From the NCBI RefSeq assembly GCF_945957345.1, contig NZ_CAMFKW010000017.1:25568-89567 (forward strand): DNA of 64,000 nt. Direction: 5' to 3'. Below, piece after piece: positions 17,416-25,600 of the stretch (its first letter is position 1; every line of letters starts with the position of its first letter). Under the pieces are notes generated by a model that was not told where the DNA came from, searched no databases, and saw nothing but the letters and a program-made list of their open reading frames with translations. A program made the translations under genes and the position numbers. This DNA is from an uncultured Allobosea sp. Its GTDB lineage: Bacteria; Pseudomonadota; Alphaproteobacteria; Rhizobiales; Beijerinckiaceae.

Positions 17416-18263
17416 CCCCGGCTGGCCCCGGTGTCGTCTTCGCCCGGTTCCTTCTCGCGGAAGACATAGACGCCGCAATTCCAGCGGTGATTGCCGCCGG
17501 CATCGCTCTCGCAGGCGGCATTCGCCTCGCGGTTGAGCTGCTGCAGCATCTCCAGTGCAAGCTCGCGCGAGCGCGCCTCGAGCCGCTCGGCCAGTTCGGC
17601 CGAGAGCCCGTCATAATGCACCGAGCGCTCCACGAAGGGCGGCTTGGCGGCGAGCACATTGGCGACCGAAGCCGCGAGATGGTCGTGCAGGTTTCGGCCG
17701 AAATAGTACAATTTGTCGTCGTCGCCGTGCTGGGGGATGAAGGCCGCTTCGGCCAGCGCGATGCGATCATCGGCGTCGATTGTAACAATTCGGCGGTCGA
17801 CCCATTCGTCGAGCACGGCGCGCGGGCGCAGGTCGCGCGTCACCGACGCCACGAGTTCTTCGAAGGAGGGCTGCCCGGCATCCGCCGTGCGCGGCAGGGG
17901 CAGGGGCGCCCCGGCGGCATCGCAATAGCGTGGCGAAGCGATCCAGCGCGCGATGATCGCGCCCGTGCGCGAGACGGAAGCCGGCACCGCGTTGACCGGT
18001 GCGCCGGCGCCACGCAGGCGGCTGACTTCCTTGCGGTGGATCCCGGTCAGCAGGCTGACGCGGCTGTCGGTCTGCTCTTTGCCGGGCAGGGCGAAGTCGT
18101 ATTCGGCGACGTTGACATAGAGCTCCCGGAGCAGCTGGCAGAGCGCCGGGAACGTCATCCCGGCTCGGATGCACAGCCGCACGAGCGGGCGCAGCAGTCG
18201 CGCCAGCGGCGGATAGAGCTTCTCGGCAGTGGGATCCTGGGCTGCGTCCGACATGTGGGACAT
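17412..18263 (-). CDS. DUF6502 family protein, candidate DNA-binding autoregulator
   Basis: A 283-residue soluble protein matching DUF6502 as I know the family. The N-terminal part (about residues 38-87) reads like a winged helix: FPALCQLLRELYVNVAEYDF then DSRVSLLTGIHRKEVSRLRG, which has the spacing of a helix-turn-helix. The rest is mixed alpha/beta with YYFGRNLHDHLAASVANVLA and a C-terminal segment with a few Cys. No membrane segment is visible. Its promoter contains two copies of a 17-bp inverted repeat, one ending 16 bp before the start codon, and the same repeat sits in the polysaccharide promoter. I infer a repressor, but binding is not shown. Confidence 0.75.
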   Translation of the reverse strand: MSHMSDAAQDPTAEKLYPPLARLLRPLVRLCIRAGMTFPALCQLLRELYVNVAEYDFALPGKEQTDSRVSLLTGIHRKEVSRLRGAGAPVNAVPASVSRTGAIIARWIASPRYCDAAGAPLPLPRTADAGQPSFEELVASVTRDLRPRAVLDEWVDRRIVTIDADDRIALAEAAFIPQHGDDDKLYYFGRNLHDHLAASVANVLAAKPPFVERSVHYDGLSAELAERLEARSRELALEMLQQLNREANAACESDAGGNHRWNCGVYVFREKEPGEDDTGASRG

Positions 18264-18278
18264 TTAGGTCTTTCCAAT

Positions 18279-18295
18279 GTGGGATACAATCCCAC
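18279..18295. promoter_or_regulatory. Operator-like inverted repeat upstream of DUF6502 gene, proximal
   Basis: GTGGGATACAATCCCAC has perfect 7-bp arms around ACA, extended by T/A to 19 bp (18278-18296). It begins 16 bp before the DUF6502 ATG, over its leader. A further half-site, TGTGGGA, occurs at 18254-18260 just inside the gene start. Confidence 0.65.
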
Positions 18296-18338
18296 AAAAG
18301 TTTGAACGCCTCTTGTATGGCTCATTGGAAACAGATAA

Positions 18339-18355
18339 GTGGGAATTATTCCCAC
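18339..18355. promoter_or_regulatory. Operator-like inverted repeat between DUF6502 and small membrane genes, distal
   Basis: GTGGGAATTATTCCCAC is a perfect 17-bp palindrome (8 + 1 + 8), 60 bp centre-to-centre from the proximal site. CAATATCGTG follows directly. It lies 19 bp before the first small plus-strand gene, so it may control both directions. Confidence 0.7.
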
Positions 18356-18373
18356 AATATCGTGTGTCCAAAG

Positions 18374-18529
18374 ATGTTGTTCTCCTATGCTCCATCACCC
18401 TGGCCTCGCGCCCGCATGTCTCTGCGCCGCTCCAAGACCCTGGCCGCTGCGGCCCGGGCCATCTGCTGCCTGCTGGCGATCTCGGTGCCTTACCTCCTGT
18501 TCGTGCTCGAGAGCGCCTTGCACCCATGA
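18374..18529 (+). CDS. Small single-span membrane protein, 51 residues
   Basis: The frame ends in ICCLLAISVPYLLFVLESAL, one clear membrane helix preceded by an Arg/Lys-rich cytoplasmic stretch (RARMSLRRSKT). The ATG at 18374 is weakly supported and 18416 (37 residues) is an alternative; neither has a good ribosome-binding site. The stop overlaps the next small gene by ATGA, the best evidence that it is translated. It is divergent from the DUF6502 gene and shares its operator region. Function unknown. Confidence 0.45.
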   Translation: MLFSYAPSPWPRARMSLRRSKTLAAAARAICCLLAISVPYLLFVLESALHP

Positions 18530-18768
18530 GCGCGACGGCCATCCCGCCAAAGGCTGCGCAGGCCCCCGACACACGGCTTGAGGGAAAGCGACTGAAGCGC
18601 GCTGCACCGCGGGTCGTTCACGTCATCGGGCGTTGCTTCCTGGCCGCGCTCGCGCTTGTTCTGGCCTGGCTGCTGGTTTCTGCGGAAGTGACGCGCGAGG
18701 ACGTGACGAGCTGCCATCGCGGCTATCGTGACCCTGTGACAGGACAACAGGGGGAGCGTCGCTGCTAG
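18526..18768 (+). CDS. Small membrane protein, 80 residues
   Basis: A basic N-terminal tail of about 30 residues (LEGKRLKRAAPRVVH) is followed by one membrane helix, CFLAALALVLAWLLVSAEV, and a short Cys-containing tail ending GERRC. It overlaps the preceding small membrane gene by ATGA. No family was recognised. Its place under the GTGGGA-N5-TCCCAC sites suggests a link to the same envelope circuit. Confidence 0.5.
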   Translation: MSATAIPPKAAQAPDTRLEGKRLKRAAPRVVHVIGRCFLAALALVLAWLLVSAEVTREDVTSCHRGYRDPVTGQQGERRC

Positions 18769-18872
18769 CGAGCCCATCGCCGCGGGGCTCCGCAAAAATT
18801 TTGCGAAGGCCGCGATCCGTTTCCGGCTGCTGGTTCGTCTCTTGGGTATTCATAACCGAGGGAGAAACCACG

Positions 18873-19187
18873 ATGGCCCGTTTGGTCGCGATCTACAGAA
18901 AGCCGGCTGACGTCGAGGCGTTCGAAAAGCATTATTTCGAAATCCATATCCCCCTGGCCAAGACGATGCCCGGGGTCAGGAAATACGAGGTCAGCCGCGG
19001 CCCGGTCACGGCGCTGGCCGGGGCGTCCGATATCCACCTGATCGGGACGGTGCATTTCGACGGCATGGAGGCGATGAAACAGGCTTTCGCGAGTCCGGAG
19101 GGGCGAGCGACCGCGGCGGATCGCCAGCTTTTCGCTCCCGATGCCACGGGCGTTCAGATCTTTGTCTTCGATACGCAGGACGTTTGA
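18873..19187 (+). CDS. EthD family protein
   Basis: A 104-residue dimeric alpha/beta-barrel protein. The N-terminal LVAIYRKPADVEAFEKHYFEIHIPLAKTMPGVRKYEVSRG is the EthD pattern, with the conserved HIP-LAK and PG-hR-Y positions. EthD itself supports a P450 ether-degradation system, but most members are uncharacterised. GGGAGAAACCACG precedes the ATG at 18873, chosen over an upstream in-frame start. It is 129 bp upstream of the ECF sigma factor gene on the same strand and may share its control. Confidence 0.85.
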   Translation: MARLVAIYRKPADVEAFEKHYFEIHIPLAKTMPGVRKYEVSRGPVTALAGASDIHLIGTVHFDGMEAMKQAFASPEGRATAADRQLFAPDATGVQIFVFDTQDV

Positions 19188-19316
19188 GTCGGTTTTCGGC
19201 GATCTTCGTGGCTCGTAGCGAAGAGCGCAATTCTGAACGAGAAGGGGCATGGTGCTGCTCGACATCTAGGCACTGTCTCGGGAATGCCGACACGAGCGCA
19301 CGGGAGGAGCCGGCAG

Positions 19317-20168
19317 ATGAGCGCGGACACATTCGAGGAGCGTCTGGCCGCGCTCAGGCCGCGCCTTCACCGCTACTGCGCGCGCATGACCGGCTCGACG
19401 ATCGATGGCGAGGATGTCGTGCAGGACACCTTCGTCAAGGCGCTGAGCGCACGGGCCGAAGGCGCGGGTGTTGATCATCTCGACGCCTGGCTATTTCGCA
19501 TCGCCCATAATACGAGCCTCGATCTCCTGCGCCGCAGGGCCAGGAGCACGGTGGTTCCGCTCACCGACGTGCTCGAAGCGGCGCCGATGCCGGAGGCGGA
19601 TATCGTCGCCGTCGGCTTCCAGGCCTTCATGCAGCTGCCCGAGCTTCAGCGCTGCGCGGTCATTCTCAAGGACGTGCTGGGCCATTCGGTCGAGGAGGTC
19701 GCGAGCATCGCCGCGTGCACGCCGGCAGCCGCCAAATCGGCGCTGCAGCGGGGTCGCACGGCGCTCCGGCGGCTTGCGAAGAGATCCGAGGCGCGGCTGC
19801 CGCTGATGCCCGATGCCGCCAGGCAGAAGATGGCGACCTTCGTCGACCTGTTTCGCGCCGGAGATTTCGACGCGATCCGCGCCATGCTCGCCGAGGACGT
19901 GAAGCTCGATCTGGTGAACCGGCTCGCCTGGGAAGGACGCGAGAAGATCGCTCCCTATTTCACGCGCTATGCCGCGGAGACGAGATGGCGTTTCGCCTTG
20001 GGGGCAATCGAAGGCCGCCCGGCCATGCTGGTCTTTGACGGCGATGCGGCGCAGAAGCCCGCCCATTTTGTGCTGCTCGATTGGCGCAACGAGCGGATCG
20101 CGGGTATCCGGGACTTTCTCTTCGCCCCCTATGTGCTCGAAGCGGCGGACTGGGTGCGCCTGGGCTGA
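19317..20168 (+). CDS. ECF sigma factor with SnoaL-like C-terminal domain
   Basis: A 283-residue sigma-70 family protein. Region 2 is at about residues 5-75 (MTGSTIDGEDVVQDTFVKALS, AWLFRIAHNTSLDLLRR) and region 4 at about 105-160 (LPELQRCAVILKDVLGHSVEEVASIAACTPAAAKSALQRGRTALRR). The last 110 residues form a SnoaL/NTF2-like domain (FVDLFRAGDFDAIRAMLAEDVKLDL). That layout is known from SigJ/ECF41-like groups, where the extra domain modulates activity in place of an anti-sigma factor. GGAGGAG lies before ATG 19317. The neighbouring EthD-like and MFS genes are possible targets. No anti-sigma gene is visible. Confidence 0.9.
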   Translation: MSADTFEERLAALRPRLHRYCARMTGSTIDGEDVVQDTFVKALSARAEGAGVDHLDAWLFRIAHNTSLDLLRRRARSTVVPLTDVLEAAPMPEADIVAVGFQAFMQLPELQRCAVILKDVLGHSVEEVASIAACTPAAAKSALQRGRTALRRLAKRSEARLPLMPDAARQKMATFVDLFRAGDFDAIRAMLAEDVKLDLVNRLAWEGREKIAPYFTRYAAETRWRFALGAIEGRPAMLVFDGDAAQKPAHFVLLDWRNERIAGIRDFLFAPYVLEAADWVRLG

Positions 20169-20174
20169 ACACGG

Positions 20175-20199
20175 CCGCGCGGCGCTTATCGGCGCGCGG
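20175..20199 (+). terminator. GC-rich hairpin after the sigma factor gene
   Basis: CCGCGCG and CGCGCGG form a perfect 7-bp stem around an 11-base loop, seven bases after the sigma factor stop. There is no T-run, so intrinsic termination is uncertain. The rest of 20200-20391 holds nothing I can name. Confidence 0.35.
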
Positions 20200-20391
20200 A
20201 CGGCATCTCGATCGCAGGCGAACTATGCTGTATTCGCTGTGATGGGGATGGGGAGCGATGGATAGGGTGGCGACGAGGCTGAGCCTGGACGGGGGGCACC
20301 GAACAGGAGCGTTCGCAGGGCTGAAGCCCGGGCGCAGCATGACGCCCCCTCGGGCTTTACGCTCGGCGCGATCGTCTCGAGGCGGTTCGGG

Positions 20392-21753
20392 ATGCTGAGG
20401 AAGCCGCAGGACAGCCCGTCATCGCTCGCCTCGTCGGCAGCGACGATCGCCGCGCGGCTGGACGCCGCTCCATTCTGCAGGTTGCGGCTGGCGATCCTCA
20501 GCGTCGTGACATTGGCGCTTTTTGCCGACATTGCCGAGGTTGCCCTGGGCAATGCGCTCGGTGCGGTGTTCCAGGCGCCGCCACGAAGCATGACGCAAAC
20601 CGAACTCTCCCTCTTCCTGGCCGCCATCTTCGCGGGCGGCGCAGCCGGGGCGCCGGGTTTCGGCCTGCTGGGCGACCGGACGGGCCGGCGCCTGGCCTTG
20701 CAGCTGGCGCTACTGGTCATCGCGATAGGCTCGCTTGGCGCGGCCGCGAGCGATGGCCCGGTGACACTGACCGGCTTTCGCTTCCTGTCGGGGATCGGCA
20801 TTGGCGCTTGCCCGCCGCTGATCGCTGCCTATCTGGCGGATGTCATGCCGCCGCGCTGGCGCGGTGCCGTCATCTGCATCTGCGCGGGCCTGGCCTTTCT
20901 TGGCGCGCCGGGGATCATCTTCCTGATGCGTGCGACGTCACCGAGCTTTCTCGGGCTTGATGGCTGGCGATGGGCGCTCGGATCCGGGGCCTTGCTCGCC
21001 ATCCTGGCCGCGGGGTTGCTGCTGCTGTTGCCGGAATCGCCCCGCTGGCTGGCGGCTGCCGGACGGATCGCCGAGGCCGAGGCGGCCTTGCGGCGTTTTC
21101 AGGTGCGCAGCGCCGTCGACGGTGCGCCGCCTCCGGTCGCGACGCAGGCGCAGCCCGCAGGATCCGGCGATATCGACGTTACGAGCGTCCGCCGCCGGTT
21201 CCTCCTGCTTTGCACGCTCTATGCGTTGTCGCCTTGGGCGACGATCGGCTTCCTGCTGATGAGCGGGGCGGTGATGCTGAAGAAGCATTTCAGCGTCGGA
21301 GATTCCGTCGTCGCCGCCGGCCTGATCATGTTCGGCCCGGTGATCGGCAATCTGCTCATGGCCTTCGTGATCGATCGCGTGGACCGCAAGGCCAGTCTGA
21401 TCGCGACAGCCGTCGCGATGGCGCTGCTCGGGTTGAGCTTTGCCGCAGCCTCGGAATTCGCGCCGCTGGTCTCGATCGGTGTCGCCTTCGCCTTTTGCAG
21501 CGCGATCTATGCGAGCGTTCTCGGCGTCTATGCGGCGGAGATCATTCCGACGGCGCTCAGGTCTTCGCGCACGGCGCTCGCCTGGGGAATCGGGCGTTTC
21601 GTCTCGATCTTCGTGCCGCTGGTCTTCTTCGCGCTGCTCCACAGGTTCGGCCCCTGGGCGATGTTCGGGCTCATCGCGGCCGCCATCGGCCTCAGCGCAC
21701 TCCTGGTGGTAACGATCGGGCCGCAAGGTAGGACCCGGCGGCCGGTTGCCTGA
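20392..21753 (+). CDS. MFS transporter (sugar/aromatic-acid porter type)
   Basis: A 453-residue inner-membrane transporter with about 12 hydrophobic segments in two halves. The loop 2-3 motif GDRTGRR, the segment RFLSGIGIGACPPLIAAYLADVMPPRWRG and the mid-protein LPESPRWLAAAGR are typical of the MFS sugar-porter and aromatic-acid:H+ symporter groups. A charged central loop of about 50 residues separates the halves. The substrate cannot be told. It lies alone, 223 bp after the sigma factor gene. Confidence 0.88.
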   Translation: MLRKPQDSPSSLASSAATIAARLDAAPFCRLRLAILSVVTLALFADIAEVALGNALGAVFQAPPRSMTQTELSLFLAAIFAGGAAGAPGFGLLGDRTGRRLALQLALLVIAIGSLGAAASDGPVTLTGFRFLSGIGIGACPPLIAAYLADVMPPRWRGAVICICAGLAFLGAPGIIFLMRATSPSFLGLDGWRWALGSGALLAILAAGLLLLLPESPRWLAAAGRIAEAEAALRRFQVRSAVDGAPPPVATQAQPAGSGDIDVTSVRRRFLLLCTLYALSPWATIGFLLMSGAVMLKKHFSVGDSVVAAGLIMFGPVIGNLLMAFVIDRVDRKASLIATAVAMALLGLSFAAASEFAPLVSIGVAFAFCSAIYASVLGVYAAEIIPTALRSSRTALAWGIGRFVSIFVPLVFFALLHRFGPWAMFGLIAAAIGLSALLVVTIGPQGRTRRPVA

Positions 21754-21810
21754 AATTGCAGGGGAAATCGGCCGTTTCGATGGTCTGAATATCTGACCAT
21801 TTTTGAAACG

Positions 21811-21836
21811 CATATTGCACATTATCGAGCAATATG
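21811..21836. promoter_or_regulatory. Operator-like inverted repeat upstream of the adhesin operon
   Basis: Perfect 8-bp arms CATATTGC and GCAATATG are separated by 10 bases. The 21754-21994 intergenic region holds this element and no gene. The same element with one arm mismatch and the same spacing occurs at 43192-43217 upstream of the regulator at 42211-43143. The site is 159 bp upstream of the IalB gene start. Confidence 0.7.
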
Positions 21837-21994
21837 AGCAATCTTGAGCAGTTCAACGAGCGGGTTTCGTTGCGCTGCGGGTTCGCGCGTCCGTGCAGCC
21901 GATTTGGCTGCAGGGCAACTCCCAGCGCGATGCGACCTCTCCTGCTGCCAGCGGGCGCGAATAGCCGGTGGCAAGGCTTGGGTCGGAGTGGGAT

Positions 21995-22600
21995 GTGAAG
22001 ACGACAAGAACGATCCTGGCCTGGGCGATGCTCGGCGCCGGCATGGCGGTCCTGGCCTGTTCAGCTTCGGCCCAGACCGCTTCGCCGAAGCCTGCGAATC
22101 CTCCGGCCGCCGCGCCGGCGCCGGCCGCGATGGTCTCTCCCGAGCCCAGCAGCACGACCGCGAGCTTCGGCGACTGGACGCTGCGCTGCCAGCGGATCGC
22201 CGAGGCCGGCAAGACGGTGCGGATCTGCGAGGTTGCGCAGGTGCTCCAGGCTCAGGGCCAACAGGCCCCGATCGCCCAGGTCGCACTTGGGCGCCTCGCG
22301 AATGGTGAGCCGGTGCGCATCACAGCGGTCATGCCGGTCAGCATCTCCTTCCCGAGCAGCGTGCTGATCACCATGGGCGAGAAGGAGGCCAAGCCGGTCG
22401 AGTTGCCTTGGCGGCGCTGCCTGCCGACGGGCTGTTTCGCGGAAACCACCCCCGGCGACGACGTGCTGAAGCAATGGCGCAAGGCGAGCGAAGCGGGGCG
22501 GATTCTGTTCAGGGATGCGGCCGGCCGGGACCTCGCCCTGCCGCTTTCCGCCCGTGGCCTCGATCAGGCGCTCGACGCGCTCGCGAAGGAGCGCCTCTGA
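21995..22600 (+). CDS. Invasion-associated locus B (IalB) family protein
   Basis: A 201-residue exported protein. The signal peptide KTTRTILAWAMLGAGMAVLACSASA is followed by an Ala/Pro-rich linker and then the IalB domain: SFGDWTLRCQR, ICEVAQVL, PVSISFPSSVLI and LPWRRCLPTGCFAE. Its Cys pairs are probably disulfide-bonded in the periplasm. GTG at 21995 was chosen because GGAG lies six bases before it; a GTG at 21968 is the upstream alternative. It is the first gene of the adhesin operon, with one base between its stop and the adhesin ATG. IalB relatives are envelope proteins; a periplasmic assembly role for the adhesin is inference. Confidence 0.88.
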   Translation: MKTTRTILAWAMLGAGMAVLACSASAQTASPKPANPPAAAPAPAAMVSPEPSSTTASFGDWTLRCQRIAEAGKTVRICEVAQVLQAQGQQAPIAQVALGRLANGEPVRITAVMPVSISFPSSVLITMGEKEAKPVELPWRRCLPTGCFAETTPGDDVLKQWRKASEAGRILFRDAAGRDLALPLSARGLDQALDALAKERL

Positions 22601-22601
22601 C

Positions 22602-25600
22602 ATGTCCAAGCGTCGTTCGCCCCGCCCGGCCCAGGCTTCCGCGCCCTATCGGGCCGGCATCCGGCGCAACGACGCATTCGCAACCCGGCCACGCTCGATC
22701 CTCGCATCGTGGCGGCAGCGCTGCCTGGTCGGCCAGGCGATGGCGCTGGCGCTGTGGAACGCGCCGGCCTTCGCGCAGAACCTGATCACGCCCGATGGCC
22801 GCACCCAGACCAGCGTCTCGGTCAATGGCACGACGACGACGATCACGACGCAGACCGTGTCCGGCGGCGCCGGCTACAATTCGTTCTCGCGCTTCGAGCA
22901 GGCGGCGGGCACCACCGTCAACATGCACCTGCCGCAGAATACCGGCGCGCTGGTCAACATCGTCCGCGACGGCCCCGTCGTCATCAACGGCATCCTGAAT
23001 TCCTACCGGAACGGCCAGATCGGCGGCCACATCTATTTCTCGGATTCGGCCGGCTTCACCGTCGGGCCGAACGGCGTGATCAATACCGGTCAACTGACGG
23101 TCAATACGCCCACGCGCGAGTTCCTCGATCAGGTCATCGGACCGAACGGCGTGGTGAACGAGGCGCTTGCCGCGCGCCTGCGCGCCAATGACGTGCCGAT
23201 CTCGGCCGATGGCACCATCACTGTCGACGGCCGCATCAATGCCCGCCGCGGCGTCAGCCTCAACGGCCATTCGGTCAGCGTCGCCGGCCAGATCGCCGCC
23301 AATGCCTCGACCGTCGATATCGGCGAGCGTCGCCGGCAACATGGCGCGGCCTTCGCACAGAGCGTGAACACCAACGGGATGCGCCAGGGCGCCACGATGG
23401 TCGCGCGGCGCGGGGGGGGCATCGAGATCGTGGCGGCCGACACGGCCTCGATTTCCGGGTCATTGAATGCGGCTGCGACGGGACGCCGCTCTGCCGGGTC
23501 GATCGCCATCCGCTCGGGCAAGGGCACGACCATCGCCGCGACGGCGCGGATTACCGCGACCGGCGCTCAGCCGAAGGCATCTTCATCCACAGCGAGCGGC
23601 CGGCCGAGTGTGAACACCGGCGAAGGCGGTACGGTCTCGATCGTCTCGGATGGTGGCATCGCGATCGCGCGCGGTGCCCTGATCGATGTCAGCGCCGCGC
23701 AGGGCGTTGCAGCCAAGGGTGGCTCTGCCCGGGTCTTCGCCGGCACCAATCTCGATGTGGAGAGCGGCGCGGTCTTCCGCGGCACCGCGGGCAGCATCGG
23801 CGATGGCGGCTTCCTCGAGCTCAGCGCCCGGGGCACGGTGACGCTCGGCGCCGTCGATGTCGATCTCTCGGCCCGCAACGGCAAGGCTGGCCTGCTCTAT
23901 ATCGATCCCACCGACATCGTCATCGGAACCGGCGGCAGCGCCAACATGATCACCAACGGCACGAATGTGTCGCTGGAGGCCAGCAACAGCATCACGATCG
24001 CCAGCGATGGCATCATCGATACCCGCAACTTCAACCGCTCCGCCAATAATGGCGAGTTGTCGGTCGCGAATCCCTCGCTCGGCAATTCCGGCAGCATCAC
24101 GCTGGCGGCGCCCAGCATCACGGTCAGCGGCAAGTTGCTGGCCGGGGTGAGCTCCGGCAGCAGCTATGCCGCCGGCGACGTGACGCTCGACGCGACGACC
24201 GCGGAAACGCTGATCGCCGGCCGCGCCAGCGCCAGCTCGACCATCGACATTTACGGCACGATCACCGGCCGCGATGTGCTGCTGAAGGCGGACGCCACGG
24301 CGGTCGCATCCTACGTCAATTTCTCGCCGGGCTCGCTGGTGGCGCTGGCGGCTCAGACGGCTGCCGGTATCGCGTACGGCCTGAACGGCGGCTATGTCGG
24401 CAGCGACATCACCAGCCGGGTCCAGGTTGCCACCGGCGCGACGATCGAAGCGACGCGCGACGTCAGCATCACCGCCCAGGGCCGGCAGGAGGCCTCGCTG
24501 CCCGCGATCACGATCACGGGCAGCAACGTGTTCGGTGGGGCGGTCTCGATCGGCGAGATCGCTGGCACCGTGACAGCCGACATCGCCTCGGGCGCCACGA
24601 TCAATGTCGGACGCAACCTCGCGGTCAGGGCTGAGAACGACGTCAAGCTCGGCGTCTCCGCCATCTCGGTGACCGTCGGCACGGCGCTCGCGGCAGCGAC
24701 CGTCGCCTATGGCAATGTCGACGTCACCACTGCGGCAAAGGTCCATTCGGGCGCGACGATCACCACCGGCGGCCTCAGCAACGTCAGCGTCACCGCGCTC
24801 AATACCAACTCCTTCTCGACCTCGGCCACCTCCGTGGCCGCGTCGGGGGGCGTGGCGGGCGCTGCGATCGCCTATTCCGATTACAAGGCGCAAGCCGATG
24901 CCCTGCTCGGCGCCTCGCTCGGCACGAGCACGAACAAGGTGAAGAGCATCACGGTGTCGGCCGTATCCGACACGACCAAGAACGCCACCAGCGCCTCGAC
25001 GACTGTCGGCGACAACCTGATCTTCAACGCCGGTCCGAGCGGCACGACCGTCTCGACCCTGCTCAGCCAGATCTTCGGCAAGCTCTCGAGCGGCTCGTCG
25101 AGCGTTCCCGTCAAGGCCGGCAGCGCCATCGCCATCGCCGACAGCAGCCTCGGCGCCAGTGCCGCGATCGCTGCCGATTCAGGTGCGGTGGCCCCGACGC
25201 TCAATTCCGACGGCAACGTCGTGGTGACGAGCCGCCAGTCCGATTTCGGCGTGCGCCTGATCGCCGACAGCTCGATCAACTCGAACTCGAAGGATCCGAC
25301 GAGCGCGCAGCCAGAGGCGCAGGTCTCGCTCTCCTTCGGCATCGGCGTCGGCAATTACGCGCACGAGTCGACGGCCTTCATCGGTTCCGGCGTGACGATC
25401 AACGCCTACCGTATCGGCGTTGGCGCGACCAACGAGATGCCGATCTCGAATACCTGGACGAACTGGGCCGGCCCCCTCGAGGTCGTCTCGCACCTGAACG
25501 GCAATCTCGGCACCGTCAACAACATCATGACGAGCTATGCCAATGCCAGCTCGCAGTCCCAGCAGCTCGGCCTGGCCGGCGCGGTCGACTATTTCCGGGT

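Noticed and set aside
21986..21994. A GTGGGAT near the IalB start as another copy of the polysaccharide operator
   Set aside because: Only a half-site with no matching TCCCAC arm, and it overlaps the ribosome-binding region.
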